A DNA stretch of 64,000 bases from NCBI GenBank assembly GCA_035577545.1, contig DATLVI010000044.1, forward strand, positions 124,001-188,000, given 5' to 3'. Made by a program: the position numbers and the translations under genes. The notes under the pieces are model-generated. The model was given only the letters and a program-made list of their open reading frames with translations, searched no databases and was not told the origin of the DNA. The DNA is from Verrucomicrobiia bacterium (GTDB lineage Bacteria; Verrucomicrobiota; Verrucomicrobiia; Palsa-1439). Below are positions 46,057 to 53,216 of this stretch, piece after piece; position 1 is the first letter of the stretch, and every line of letters begins with the position of its first letter.

Positions 46057-46443
46057 TCAGGAAGGATTCTTTAGCAAATGTCTTCCCCTCTCCCCTTGAG
46101 GGAGAGGGTTAGGGTGAGGGGTGCAGTTTTCTAACGTCACGTAAATCACATTGAGCACACCTTCAAATTCATCAAACACTTGATTATTCCAAAATCGTAA
46201 AACCGTCACGCCTTCCTGTTTCAGATATTCATCCCGTTGCTCGTCTTGAATGATTCCTTTTGCCCCGCCGTGCTGTCCACCATCCAACTCAATGGCCAAT
46301 TTTAATTCCGCGCAATAAAAATCCAGAATGTAAGGACCAAATGACTGTTGGCGACGAAACTTGGCTCCCAAAACCTGGCGGTTTCGCAGATGGGACCAAA
46401 GTTTCTTCTCAGCCTCTGTCGGATTGTGACGGAGAGCTTTCAT
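46057..46443 (-). CDS. DUF559 endonuclease-like protein
   Basis: From the ATG at 46443 the protein has 128 residues with the DUF559 pattern: LRHNPTEAEKKLWSHLRNRQ, LGAKFRRQQSFGPYILDFYC and LAIELDGGQHG. The D, E and Q/H residues fit a PD-(D/E)XK-type nuclease core (DFYCAELKLAIELDG). The frame stays open to 46503 through the right-hand inverted repeat, and the C-terminus (HPNPLPQGERG) is read from the left-hand repeat. The gene is thus embedded in the repeat unit. The real role of DUF559 proteins is not established. Confidence 0.85.
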   Translation of the reverse strand: MKALRHNPTEAEKKLWSHLRNRQVLGAKFRRQQSFGPYILDFYCAELKLAIELDGGQHGGAKGIIQDEQRDEYLKQEGVTVLRFWNNQVFDEFEGVLNVIYVTLENCTPHPNPLPQGERGRHLLKNPS

Positions 46444-46512
46444 TAACGATTTGTTCTGCGTTTTCAACGTCTCAACACCCCTCACCTTAATCCTCTCCCC
46501 CAAGGGGAGAGG
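46087..46512. mobile_element. Candidate DUF559 unit bounded by 36-base inverted repeats
   Basis: The left end (46087-46122) and the right end (46477-46512) are inverted copies of each other with 3 mismatches in 36 bases. Each end is itself a short hairpin (CTCTCCCC...GGGGAGAG type). The 426-base unit contains nothing but the DUF559 gene. This could be a REP-associated cassette or simply a nuclease gene between two REP elements; no target duplication is obvious. Confidence 0.55.
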
Positions 46513-46551
46513 AAATCACAATTCATTCTAATTCCGCTTGTCTTTCAATTC

Positions 46552-47877
46552 TTACACTTCGCTGCGAAATTTCTCCGCGCCGCGACGCAAACGGGCGAGC
46601 ACGCGGTCGCGACCAAGCACCTCCAACATATGATACAGCGATGGACCGGCCGATTTGCCGCTGACCGCGACCCGGCATGGGTGAATAAATTCGCCCGTCT
46701 TGATACCCATCTCCGTCGCGAGCGCCTTCAATGCAATTTCGAGGCTGGCCGCGTCCCACACGGAAATGGCGGAGAACTTGTCGGCCAGCTTCAACAATCG
46801 CTCACTGGTCTGTGGGGCGCTGCAGGATTTCTTTACCGCTTCGGGGTCGAACGGGTAGTCCTCCGTGAAGAAATAATTGATCCAGTCCGGAAGTTCCTTC
46901 AGGAGTTTGATCTTCTCTTTGACGAGGCCGAGCACCTTTGGATCGTCGCGGCCACCCGTGAACGGTCGCGCCAGGGCGGCGAAGCGGTCAAGCGGCAGGG
47001 CGCGAATGTACTCGCCGTTCATCCATAACAATTTCGTGGAATCGAAACGCGCGTTGTTCCGCAGAATCTGCGGCAGATCGAAAAGTTTGACGACCTCTTC
47101 AATCGGCATCACTTCGCGATTATCCTTCGGGGACCAACCGAGCAGGCACAGATAATTTCGCACCGCTTCGGGAACGTACCCGTCTTCTACGTACGTCTGC
47201 AACGACGCCAGCCGCACGTTCGCGAGATCGGGATCGCTCTTGCTCATCTTCGTGCCGTTGGCATTCAGGATCATCGGAAGGTGCGCGTATTGTGGCGGCT
47301 CAACGCCGAATCCCCGGAATAGCGCGATGTGCTTGGGCGTGTTCGAAAGAAGGTCCTCCCCGCGGATCACATGGGTGATTTTCATTTCCATGTCGTCCAC
47401 GACGTTCACGAAATGAAACACCGGATGGCCGTCGCTACGAACGATGACAAAATCCGGATTGAGCGCTTCCGTTTCGTTCAATTGACGCACCACGCGGCCG
47501 GCGATGAGGTCGTCCACTACAACCGGCTCGCGCGCCATCTTGAACCAAACGGCGCCTTCGCGCTCGTAGGCGAGTCCTTTATCCATCAACTCGCTCACAC
47601 GGCGCCGGTAAATTTCCGCGCGTTGGGATTGGAAATACGGACCGTAGGGACCGCCTTTCTCCGGTCCCTCATCCCAATCCAGCCCCAGCCAACGCAGTCC
47701 GTCCAGATTGGCGCGCAGCGATTGCTCCGTGTTGCGCGCCGCGTCGGTGTCCTCGATACGCAGTACAAATGTGCCGCCTGTGTGACGGGCGTAGAGCCAG
47801 TTGAACAACGCGGTGCGCATGCCCCCGATATGGGGGGAACCTGTGGGACTCGGCGCATACCTGACTCGGAAGCTCAT
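46552..47877 (-). CDS. gltX: Glutamyl-tRNA synthetase
   Basis: The ATG at 47877 gives 441 residues. The class I motifs are SPTGSPHIGGMR (HIGH region) and TKMSKSD (KMSKS), and the GluRS blocks include RIEDTDAARN and NPDFVIVRSDG. It charges tRNA-Glu. The chain is somewhat shorter than typical (about 460-490) because the anticodon-binding half is compact, but no frameshift is seen. The longer frame upstream is not conserved. Confidence 0.95.
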   Translation of the reverse strand: MSFRVRYAPSPTGSPHIGGMRTALFNWLYARHTGGTFVLRIEDTDAARNTEQSLRANLDGLRWLGLDWDEGPEKGGPYGPYFQSQRAEIYRRRVSELMDKGLAYEREGAVWFKMAREPVVVDDLIAGRVVRQLNETEALNPDFVIVRSDGHPVFHFVNVVDDMEMKITHVIRGEDLLSNTPKHIALFRGFGVEPPQYAHLPMILNANGTKMSKSDPDLANVRLASLQTYVEDGYVPEAVRNYLCLLGWSPKDNREVMPIEEVVKLFDLPQILRNNARFDSTKLLWMNGEYIRALPLDRFAALARPFTGGRDDPKVLGLVKEKIKLLKELPDWINYFFTEDYPFDPEAVKKSCSAPQTSERLLKLADKFSAISVWDAASLEIALKALATEMGIKTGEFIHPCRVAVSGKSAGPSLYHMLEVLGRDRVLARLRRGAEKFRSEV

Positions 47878-47937
47878 GGTCGGCGCAAAATAGCAGACGG
47901 CGCGCAGGTGCGGCAAGACACAATCCCTCCCCGTGGT

Positions 47938-48255
47938 TTAATAGGCGCCTGAGTGTGTCTGAAGGTACAGGATGCGCACTGCTAGCGCCAGGGCGAGCAA
48001 CAGTGTGAACCAGGCGAGGATAAAGCCCGTGTAATAAAATGTGAGCGGCCTCGCCCGCGCGCAAGTGAGGTCCCGGTACTTGCGCAATTCCGCGAACACC
48101 CTCCAGAAGAGCAGTCCCGTTGGGAAGCGCGCGCCATGACGGTAGAGCCGGCGGCAAACGACGAACCAGTGAAGCGAGACGTTCGCAGCCAATGACACTC
48201 CGAGCAGAATCATCAAACCGAGAAGATCCCGGTTCTGGGTGACGAACGTTGCCAT
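47938..48255 (-). CDS. Small membrane protein, unknown
   Basis: The 105-residue protein has two membrane helices (about 8-30, LLGLMILLGVSLAANVSLHW; about 74-96, GFILAWFTLLLALALAVRI) separated by a basic loop. I recognise no family. It starts 3 bases after the kinase gene stop on the same strand and probably shares its transcript. Confidence 0.6.
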   Translation of the reverse strand: MATFVTQNRDLLGLMILLGVSLAANVSLHWFVVCRRLYRHGARFPTGLLFWRVFAELRKYRDLTCARARPLTFYYTGFILAWFTLLLALALAVRILYLQTHSGAY

Positions 48256-48258
48256 ACG

Positions 48259-49374
48259 CTACAGTGACTGCAAAAAGTCTGCCAATTCGCCGGCGTTCGG
48301 GCTCTTGGCAGTCCGTACATAGTAGCCGGACGTACCCACGCCCAGTTGCAGCGCGATTTCATTGTCCGCCCCGAGCAACTTGCCGAGGCAAAAACCGGCG
48401 TTGAAGTGGTCGCCCGCGCCCGTGCTGATGAGCGGTTTACCGACAAAGGGGCCGGTCACCATGACGACACCGTCTGCGGAAGCGGCCACCGCGTAGGCCC
48501 GCGGATGGACAACAATTCCAGAAGTTCGGATCTTCTCATGGATGAATTTCGCGACATCCTGGACCGCTTCTTCGCCTTCCTGCGCGCCCTTGTAGCCCAG
48601 CACTTCCCCAACGTGAAACGATTCCTTCTCATTGAGCCCGAGATAAACCTCGAAGTATTCCTGGAACCGGCCGATCAATTCCGTGGCCCTACGGATGTCG
48701 CGGGGATCGCGTTTTTCGGGGTCGGCCAGGTCGAAGAAAAATGTGTGGCGCGGCTGGGGCGGCATCTTGGGGCAGATTTCCGCAAGTACGCGCTCCCAGA
48801 TCTCGCTCATGTACGGCAGCATCGTCCAATTCTGGAGCCCAACCAGGTTCGCGCCGACAAAGCATCGTTCGAGTTCGCTGCGACCCACGCGCTCGACGAG
48901 GTTTTCCCAGTTCACCTCGCCCAGCGAAGCATGTTTGCCCATCATGATTTTCCCGTCATCAAACTCCAACGCATCCGTGAAACCCGGCTCGGCGATGCTG
49001 TGGACGGTGGCGTGCCTTGCCAATTCGGCAAAGACGGGATGGAGGTTCGGGTAACCGAGATTGCCGATGTACGTCACGTGGGTGCCAAAGGTGGCCAGCG
49101 CGTTCGCCATGATCGGGCCGTTGCCGCCCAGTTTCACGCGCTCGACGATCAACTCGGCGTTGGCGCTCTTGCCCGCGGCGGCGCTGATGCGCGCCCCGAA
49201 GCTGGCGAGCGTGGGCACTCGCGTATATTTCTCCGCCGACTCGCGTTTATCGACCACGCTGATGATTTCGTCAACGAAGCCATCAAGACCAATCGTGATC
49301 TTCTTATCGACAAGCGTCTGTGCCTGGGAGTGCAGGATACCGGCGGCGCGGTGGGACAGTTTTCCCGCGCTCAA
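48259..49374 (-). CDS. PfkB-family (ribokinase-like) carbohydrate kinase
   Basis: The 371-residue protein has the ribokinase fold markers: LGGNGPIMANALATFG near residue 80 (PfkB signature 1 region) and the catalytic STGAGDHFNAGF (signature 2, Asp base). It also has a long DLADPEKRDPRDI insert in the middle. Substrate is unknown; family members phosphorylate sugars or nucleosides. It diverges from the AhpC/TSA gene across 213 bases that hold no gene but a weak TTGACC-N17-TACGCT promoter candidate for the rightward gene at 49496-49524. Confidence 0.85.
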   Translation of the reverse strand: MSAGKLSHRAAGILHSQAQTLVDKKITIGLDGFVDEIISVVDKRESAEKYTRVPTLASFGARISAAAGKSANAELIVERVKLGGNGPIMANALATFGTHVTYIGNLGYPNLHPVFAELARHATVHSIAEPGFTDALEFDDGKIMMGKHASLGEVNWENLVERVGRSELERCFVGANLVGLQNWTMLPYMSEIWERVLAEICPKMPPQPRHTFFFDLADPEKRDPRDIRRATELIGRFQEYFEVYLGLNEKESFHVGEVLGYKGAQEGEEAVQDVAKFIHEKIRTSGIVVHPRAYAVAASADGVVMVTGPFVGKPLISTGAGDHFNAGFCLGKLLGADNEIALQLGVGTSGYYVRTAKSPNAGELADFLQSL

Positions 49375-49587
49375 TTCCTGTCCTCACGAAACCGGCGATG
49401 GGTTTGGGACTCAAGTTGCTGTGTAATCACGCCTGTTGTCTCTAACAAAAAAAAGTGGCCCGCTCAATCTCTTTCACGATCCCCTCAACAAGGCCTTGAC
49501 CTTTTCCGCCTCGCTGCATACGCTCTGCAAGTCTTGTAACTGCGCGGCTTCGGAACAACGGGCGGGAGATTTTGGATTCGTGAGATC

Positions 49588-50124
49588 ATGAAGAAACTCG
49601 ACATCGGGCAGCGTGCGCCGGATTTCTCTTTACCCGGCGTGGACGGCAAGGACTACACGCTGAATTCATTCAAGGACAAGAAGGTCATCGTCGTGCTGTT
49701 CACCTGCAACCATTGCCCTTACGCCCAGGCCTACGAGGATCGCCTGATCAACATCCAGCGCGATTTCGATGCCAAAGGCGTCCAGTTCGTGGCCATCAAT
49801 CCCAACGACTCGGCGGGCTATCCCGAGGACGGTTTCGAGAATATGGTCAAACGCGCCCAGAAAAAGCAATTTAACTTCCCCTACCTGCGCGATGAGGCGC
49901 AGCGTGTAGCGCGCGCTTATGGCGCCGAGTACACGCCCGAGGCTTTCGTGCTCAACGCCAAATATGAAGTGCGTTATATCGGCCGCGTGGATGACAACTG
50001 GCAGCACCCCGACAAGGCCCGCTCGCACGACCTGCGCGACGCCATCACCGCCGTGCTCGCCCACAAGAAGGTCGCCAACCCCGTCACCCACGCCATCGGT
50101 TGCACAATCAAGTGGAAGATGTAA
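49588..50124 (+). CDS. Thioredoxin-fold AhpC/TSA protein
   Basis: The 178-residue protein has the redoxin fold (MKKLDIGQRAPDFSLPGVDG) and the FTCNHCPYAQAY motif, a CxxC centre as in the resA/TlpA-like group with CNHCPY. A C-terminal Cys (AIGCTIKWK) is also present. No signal peptide is seen, so it is probably cytosolic. It may act as a peroxiredoxin-like or thiol-disulfide reductase. The gene is followed after 18 bases by a small membrane protein gene on the same strand. Confidence 0.88.
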   Translation: MKKLDIGQRAPDFSLPGVDGKDYTLNSFKDKKVIVVLFTCNHCPYAQAYEDRLINIQRDFDAKGVQFVAINPNDSAGYPEDGFENMVKRAQKKQFNFPYLRDEAQRVARAYGAEYTPEAFVLNAKYEVRYIGRVDDNWQHPDKARSHDLRDAITAVLAHKKVANPVTHAIGCTIKWKM

Positions 50125-50142
50125 ATTGCTGTCGGTGGGACG

Positions 50143-50526
50143 ATGGCATATCGACTCCTCATATTCCTGGTGAAGCTCGCGATCAACGCGCTGGCCCTGC
50201 TGGTCGTTGACGCAATGTTCCAGAACATCTGGTTCGACAACCAGCAGGCCACCATCGTTGCCGCCGTGGTTCTGGCGCTGGTGAACACCTACCTGCGCCC
50301 GCTCGTGGTCATCCTGACTTTGCCCATCAACATCCTCACGCTCGGCCTCTTCACGCTGGTCATCAACGCGCTGATGCTCAAGCTGGTCAGTTGGCTCATC
50401 CCGGCCTTCCACGTCGAGGGTTTCTGGACCGCCGTCGGCGGCGCGCTCGTCATCAGCATCGTCAGTTGCCTGCTGAACCTGTTCCTGCGCCCCGACCGCG
50501 TCCAGGTGCGTGTCTACCGCGCATGA
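50143..50526 (+). CDS. Phage-holin-family small membrane protein
   Basis: The 127-residue protein has four membrane helices (FLVKLAINALALLVVDAMF; ATIVAAVVLALVNTYL; PLVVILTLPINILTLGLFTL; GFWTAVGGALVISIVSCLLN) and a short basic end. The LPINILTLGLFTLVINALML stretch is typical of the small DUF/phage-holin-family proteins found in many bacteria. Despite that name there is no phage context. It overlaps the HAD phosphatase start by 4 bases. Confidence 0.85.
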   Translation: MAYRLLIFLVKLAINALALLVVDAMFQNIWFDNQQATIVAAVVLALVNTYLRPLVVILTLPINILTLGLFTLVINALMLKLVSWLIPAFHVEGFWTAVGGALVISIVSCLLNLFLRPDRVQVRVYRA

Positions 50527-51164
50527 AGAAATTCTCCGCGGTCATTTTCGATCTCGATGGGGTCATTGTCGACAGCGAGCCGCTGCACCAGAAGGCGTTT
50601 GAAGATCTGTTCGCGGAACTCGGACGGAAACATGATCACGGTGTCGTCTTTTCCGAGCACGTGGGACTTTCCGACCACTCGACGTTGCGCGCCTTCCTCA
50701 AAAAGACCGGATTGCAGCACGACCTGGAAGACCTGAACAAACGAAAGTTGAATTACTTCCTTCGCTACCTGCGGGAGCATCGTCCCATCTTCAAGGGCCT
50801 GCACGGCCTGATTCCCGAACTCGCAAAGCGCTACCAGCTCGGCGTCGCCACCAGCTCGCCGCATCAGGTGGCGGAAGTCGTCATGGAAATCTCCGGGCTG
50901 AAGTCCCACTTCGAAGCCATCATCGCTCGGGAAGATATCCGCTTTCCGAAACCCGACCCGGAAATCTATTTCACCGCCGCTCGAAAACTTGGTGTCCGAC
51001 CCTCCAGCTGCTGTGTCATCGAGGACAGCACCCCCGGCATCCAGGCCGCGAAAATGGCCGGCATGACCGTCATCGGCCTCACCAGCAGCCTGCCGCCCGA
51101 AAAACTCAAGCGCGCCGACCTCATCGCTCGCGACTACGACGACGTTCGCAAGCTGCTTCTCTAG
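50523..51164 (+). CDS. HAD-family phosphatase/phosphomutase-like hydrolase
   Basis: The 213-residue protein has motif I FDLDGVIVDSEPLHQ (nucleophile Asp), motif II VATSS, motif III Lys in FPKPDPEIY and motif IV IEDSTPGIQAAKMAG. The cap position matches beta-phosphoglucomutase-like HADs. It dephosphorylates, or rearranges, a small sugar phosphate in the cytosol; substrate unknown. A GATGCC-AAACC-GGCATC hairpin follows the stop at 51175-51191 but lacks a U-tract. Confidence 0.9.
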   Translation: MKKFSAVIFDLDGVIVDSEPLHQKAFEDLFAELGRKHDHGVVFSEHVGLSDHSTLRAFLKKTGLQHDLEDLNKRKLNYFLRYLREHRPIFKGLHGLIPELAKRYQLGVATSSPHQVAEVVMEISGLKSHFEAIIAREDIRFPKPDPEIYFTAARKLGVRPSSCCVIEDSTPGIQAAKMAGMTVIGLTSSLPPEKLKRADLIARDYDDVRKLLL

Positions 51165-51237
51165 GAACCGATGGGATGCCAAACCGGCATCGGTATCGAA
51201 AACTCGGAGGCCACGAAACTGATGGAGGACAATTGTA

Positions 51238-51915
51238 CTACCTGCGGACTTGCTTGCGTCCACGAAGGAAAACGCCGAGACCGGTTCCCATGGCCACGAG
51301 CACCCATGCACCAGGTTCGGGAACTGCCGTGATAGTTCCAGAATACGATGTCTGGCCACCCGTGGTCGACAGTTGCGTCAGGTCTTTCGCCGGGACGAAT
51401 TGGAAGGTGACAACGTCCGTTGCGGAGCCCGCTGCTGCCAATGCCGTCAGATCGCTATTTGTACCGGTGTACGTGATGGCCGTGAGATTGACCTGACCGT
51501 TGAGGTTGATAATCCCAAGGGTGTTAATCGTCCCGATACTGATCCAGTTGATTGCACCCGTGAGATCGAGTGTAGCGTTGTCGGTAATATGAAGGGTACT
51601 CGTGCCGGTTACCGGAGCGGACTGCAATCCGGCGTTCGTTGTAATCGCCCCGATCGTGAATGGGCCGCCGGGGGCCAGAAAGCCGTCGAGACCTACTGAA
51701 TCCCCAATCCCTCCAGCGACACTGGAGATTGAAAACTGGTACCCGTTGGTGCTCGTGAAACCAAAGGTGCTATTCGAGGTGAAGCTGATGACTGTCCCGT
51801 CCAGGCCTTGAAAATTGAGCGTGATGGCCCTTGCTTGGAATGAAAGGGAAAGCAGTAATGCAATGGTTGCAGCGCAGAAGCGCAAAGTCGCAGAACGCAC
51901 AGAATACATCTTCAT
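51238..51915 (-). CDS. PEP-CTERM sorted surface protein
   Basis: The 225-residue protein has a signal peptide (TLRFCAATIALLLSLSFQARA/IT), a Thr/Ser/Asn/Gly-rich beta domain and a C-terminal PEP-CTERM tail: VPEPGAW, a hydrophobic helix (VLVAMGTGLGVFL) and the basic end RGRKQVRR. Such tails are recognised by exosortase and anchor or release proteins at the cell surface, often with exopolysaccharide. The exosortase gene is not in the window. The gene-specific domain has no recognised function. Confidence 0.92.
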   Translation of the reverse strand: MKMYSVRSATLRFCAATIALLLSLSFQARAITLNFQGLDGTVISFTSNSTFGFTSTNGYQFSISSVAGGIGDSVGLDGFLAPGGPFTIGAITTNAGLQSAPVTGTSTLHITDNATLDLTGAINWISIGTINTLGIINLNGQVNLTAITYTGTNSDLTALAAAGSATDVVTFQFVPAKDLTQLSTTGGQTSYSGTITAVPEPGAWVLVAMGTGLGVFLRGRKQVRR

Positions 51916-52149
51916 AGTCTACCTCGCCTCGTTAATCCCTCAACGAACATTCGATCTTGTAAGGCACCCTCTTTTAGTTATGCCCAAGTCTCCAAAACGT
52001 CAGACAGGGTGCTTCTTCTCGCCGTTGCGGATATTGCCGGATGGACGCCAGAAAGCAAGCAAAATCGCTGGTTTTTTTGACCCGAACTCTACCCGCTTCT
52101 CCGTGTGGCAAGGTGTGTAAATAATAATGCTGTTGCAATTTTGGCCCGC

Positions 52150-52158
52150 TGCTATACT
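52150..52158 (+). promoter_or_regulatory. Extended -10 promoter candidate
   Basis: TGC-TATACT at 52150-52158 is an extended -10 element (TGn followed by a 5-of-6 box), about 32 bases upstream of the small membrane protein start. A good -35 at standard spacing is not seen; TTGCAA at 52133-52138 is only 14 bases away. Confidence 0.45.
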
Positions 52159-52189
52159 ACTGACCGTCATCCACCCAAAGGAGGAAGCA

Positions 52190-52318
52190 ATGAGTACGGA
52201 CAGTATCGTTGATTTTTTGATCGCCCTGATTGTGATCATGGTCGTGGCGCTGCAGGTGCAGATCCTCCAGTTGAAAAAGACTGTTCGCACCATGTCAGGT
52301 GGAGTTCCCAAGAGCTAG
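52190..52318 (+). CDS. 42-residue single-span membrane protein
   Basis: The protein is one membrane helix (SIVDFLIALIVIMVVALQV) with a short charged C-terminal tail (QILQLKKTVRTMSGG). The ATG has a perfect AAAGGAGG ribosome site at 52178-52185 and an extended -10 promoter upstream, strong expression signals for such a small gene. The frame could open further upstream at 52127, but that adds no conserved part and bypasses the ribosome site. No family is recognised. Confidence 0.65.
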   Translation: MSTDSIVDFLIALIVIMVVALQVQILQLKKTVRTMSGGVPKS

Positions 52319-52353
52319 TTGCCCGGCCGAAGCGATAGATCCACGTGGCTGCT

Positions 52354-52632
52354 ATGGATACACAATTGCGCAATGCCCATATTCGGGTCGAACGGAAGCA
52401 CTTCACCTTCGATCTCAAAGAGAATTTGCAAGGGACGTTCCTGCGGATCACCGAAGAGGTCAGCAGCGGTCGCCGCAACTCGATCGTCATTCCCGCGTCA
52501 GGCCTCGAGCTGTTTCGGGACACGCTCAATGAAGTAATTGGACTCAACAAAACTCCGGTTGAAAGTCGACCGGTCCTCCCATTGGGGCAACCGATAGTCG
52601 AGCCGCCCGCTCCTGGGGTCCAGCCGATTTGA
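52354..52632 (+). CDS. PUR-alpha-like (DUF3276) nucleic-acid-binding protein
   Basis: The 92-residue protein has one PUR repeat: RVERKHFTFDLKENLQGTFL, then RITEEVSSGRRNSIVIPASG and the LELFRDTLNEVI helix. This is the bacterial PUR/DUF3276 pattern known from Borrelia BpuR, which binds single-stranded DNA and RNA as a dimer. A Pro-rich tail (about 70-92) follows. The ATG at 52354 is used; a GTG at 52345 would add three residues. The gene lies 35 bases after the small membrane protein gene, with no clear ribosome site. Confidence 0.8.
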   Translation: MDTQLRNAHIRVERKHFTFDLKENLQGTFLRITEEVSSGRRNSIVIPASGLELFRDTLNEVIGLNKTPVESRPVLPLGQPIVEPPAPGVQPI

Positions 52633-52878
52633 GAATCGCAAGCTGAGCGTCTGGCCTTCTTTTGGGACTTTTCTCGTCGCCCCACCTCAACGATTCCATT
52701 CTGATTCCGGTCGAACTCGCCGCTCACCCGGTGCGATCGCAACGAGCGATCAAATGAACCGCGATGGAGCACTAGGATTCGGCCCTAGGCATACTTCATA
52801 CGTTCACCCGATGGCATTGCGACCTCGAGACGAGTATTGTCGTTGCGTTGTTAGAGGAGCAGAACTGTGAAAAGCCGG

Positions 52879-53133
52879 ATGACAACAGGGTATGCGAGGG
52901 TCCAATCGGGTGTGCGATTCGGACCGACGGCGGAGCAAATCCGGCGGAATTGCGCGGCAAACGTTTCCCAGATGCGGTGTCCTCACCACCAGCAGGAAGC
53001 CTGGGTTGAGATCGAAGACGAAGAATTCGATGCCTCCCAAGTCGATATTATCGCCTGCTGCGAAGAATTTGAACAGCGCGTCCGCAAATCGCTGATGGAT
53101 ATATTGCGCGATCGAAAGGCCCGTCCCTATTGA
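52879..53133 (+). CDS. Small protein with CPHH and CCEEF motifs, unknown
   Basis: The 84-residue protein contains MRCPHHQQEAWVEIEDE and IIACCEEFEQRVRKSLMDIL, a layout (CPxH ... CCxxF) that recurs in small uncharacterised bacterial proteins and could bind a metal through the Cys and His. The start may be GTG at 52867 (four residues longer) or ATG at 52879. The 246-base gap upstream (52633-52878) holds nothing that I can support. Confidence 0.55.
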   Translation: MTTGYARVQSGVRFGPTAEQIRRNCAANVSQMRCPHHQQEAWVEIEDEEFDASQVDIIACCEEFEQRVRKSLMDILRDRKARPY

Positions 53134-53216
53134 TTTTTCTGAGCTTCATCAACGAGTGAGGTCAGATTACTGTGGCGGTCTTGCAATCAAGAATCTGCGG
53201 AGCCCCAAGGGACCTC

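Noticed and set aside
50143-50526. Prophage lysis gene (holin)
   Set aside because: The family name is misleading; there is no phage context and such proteins are common in ordinary operons.
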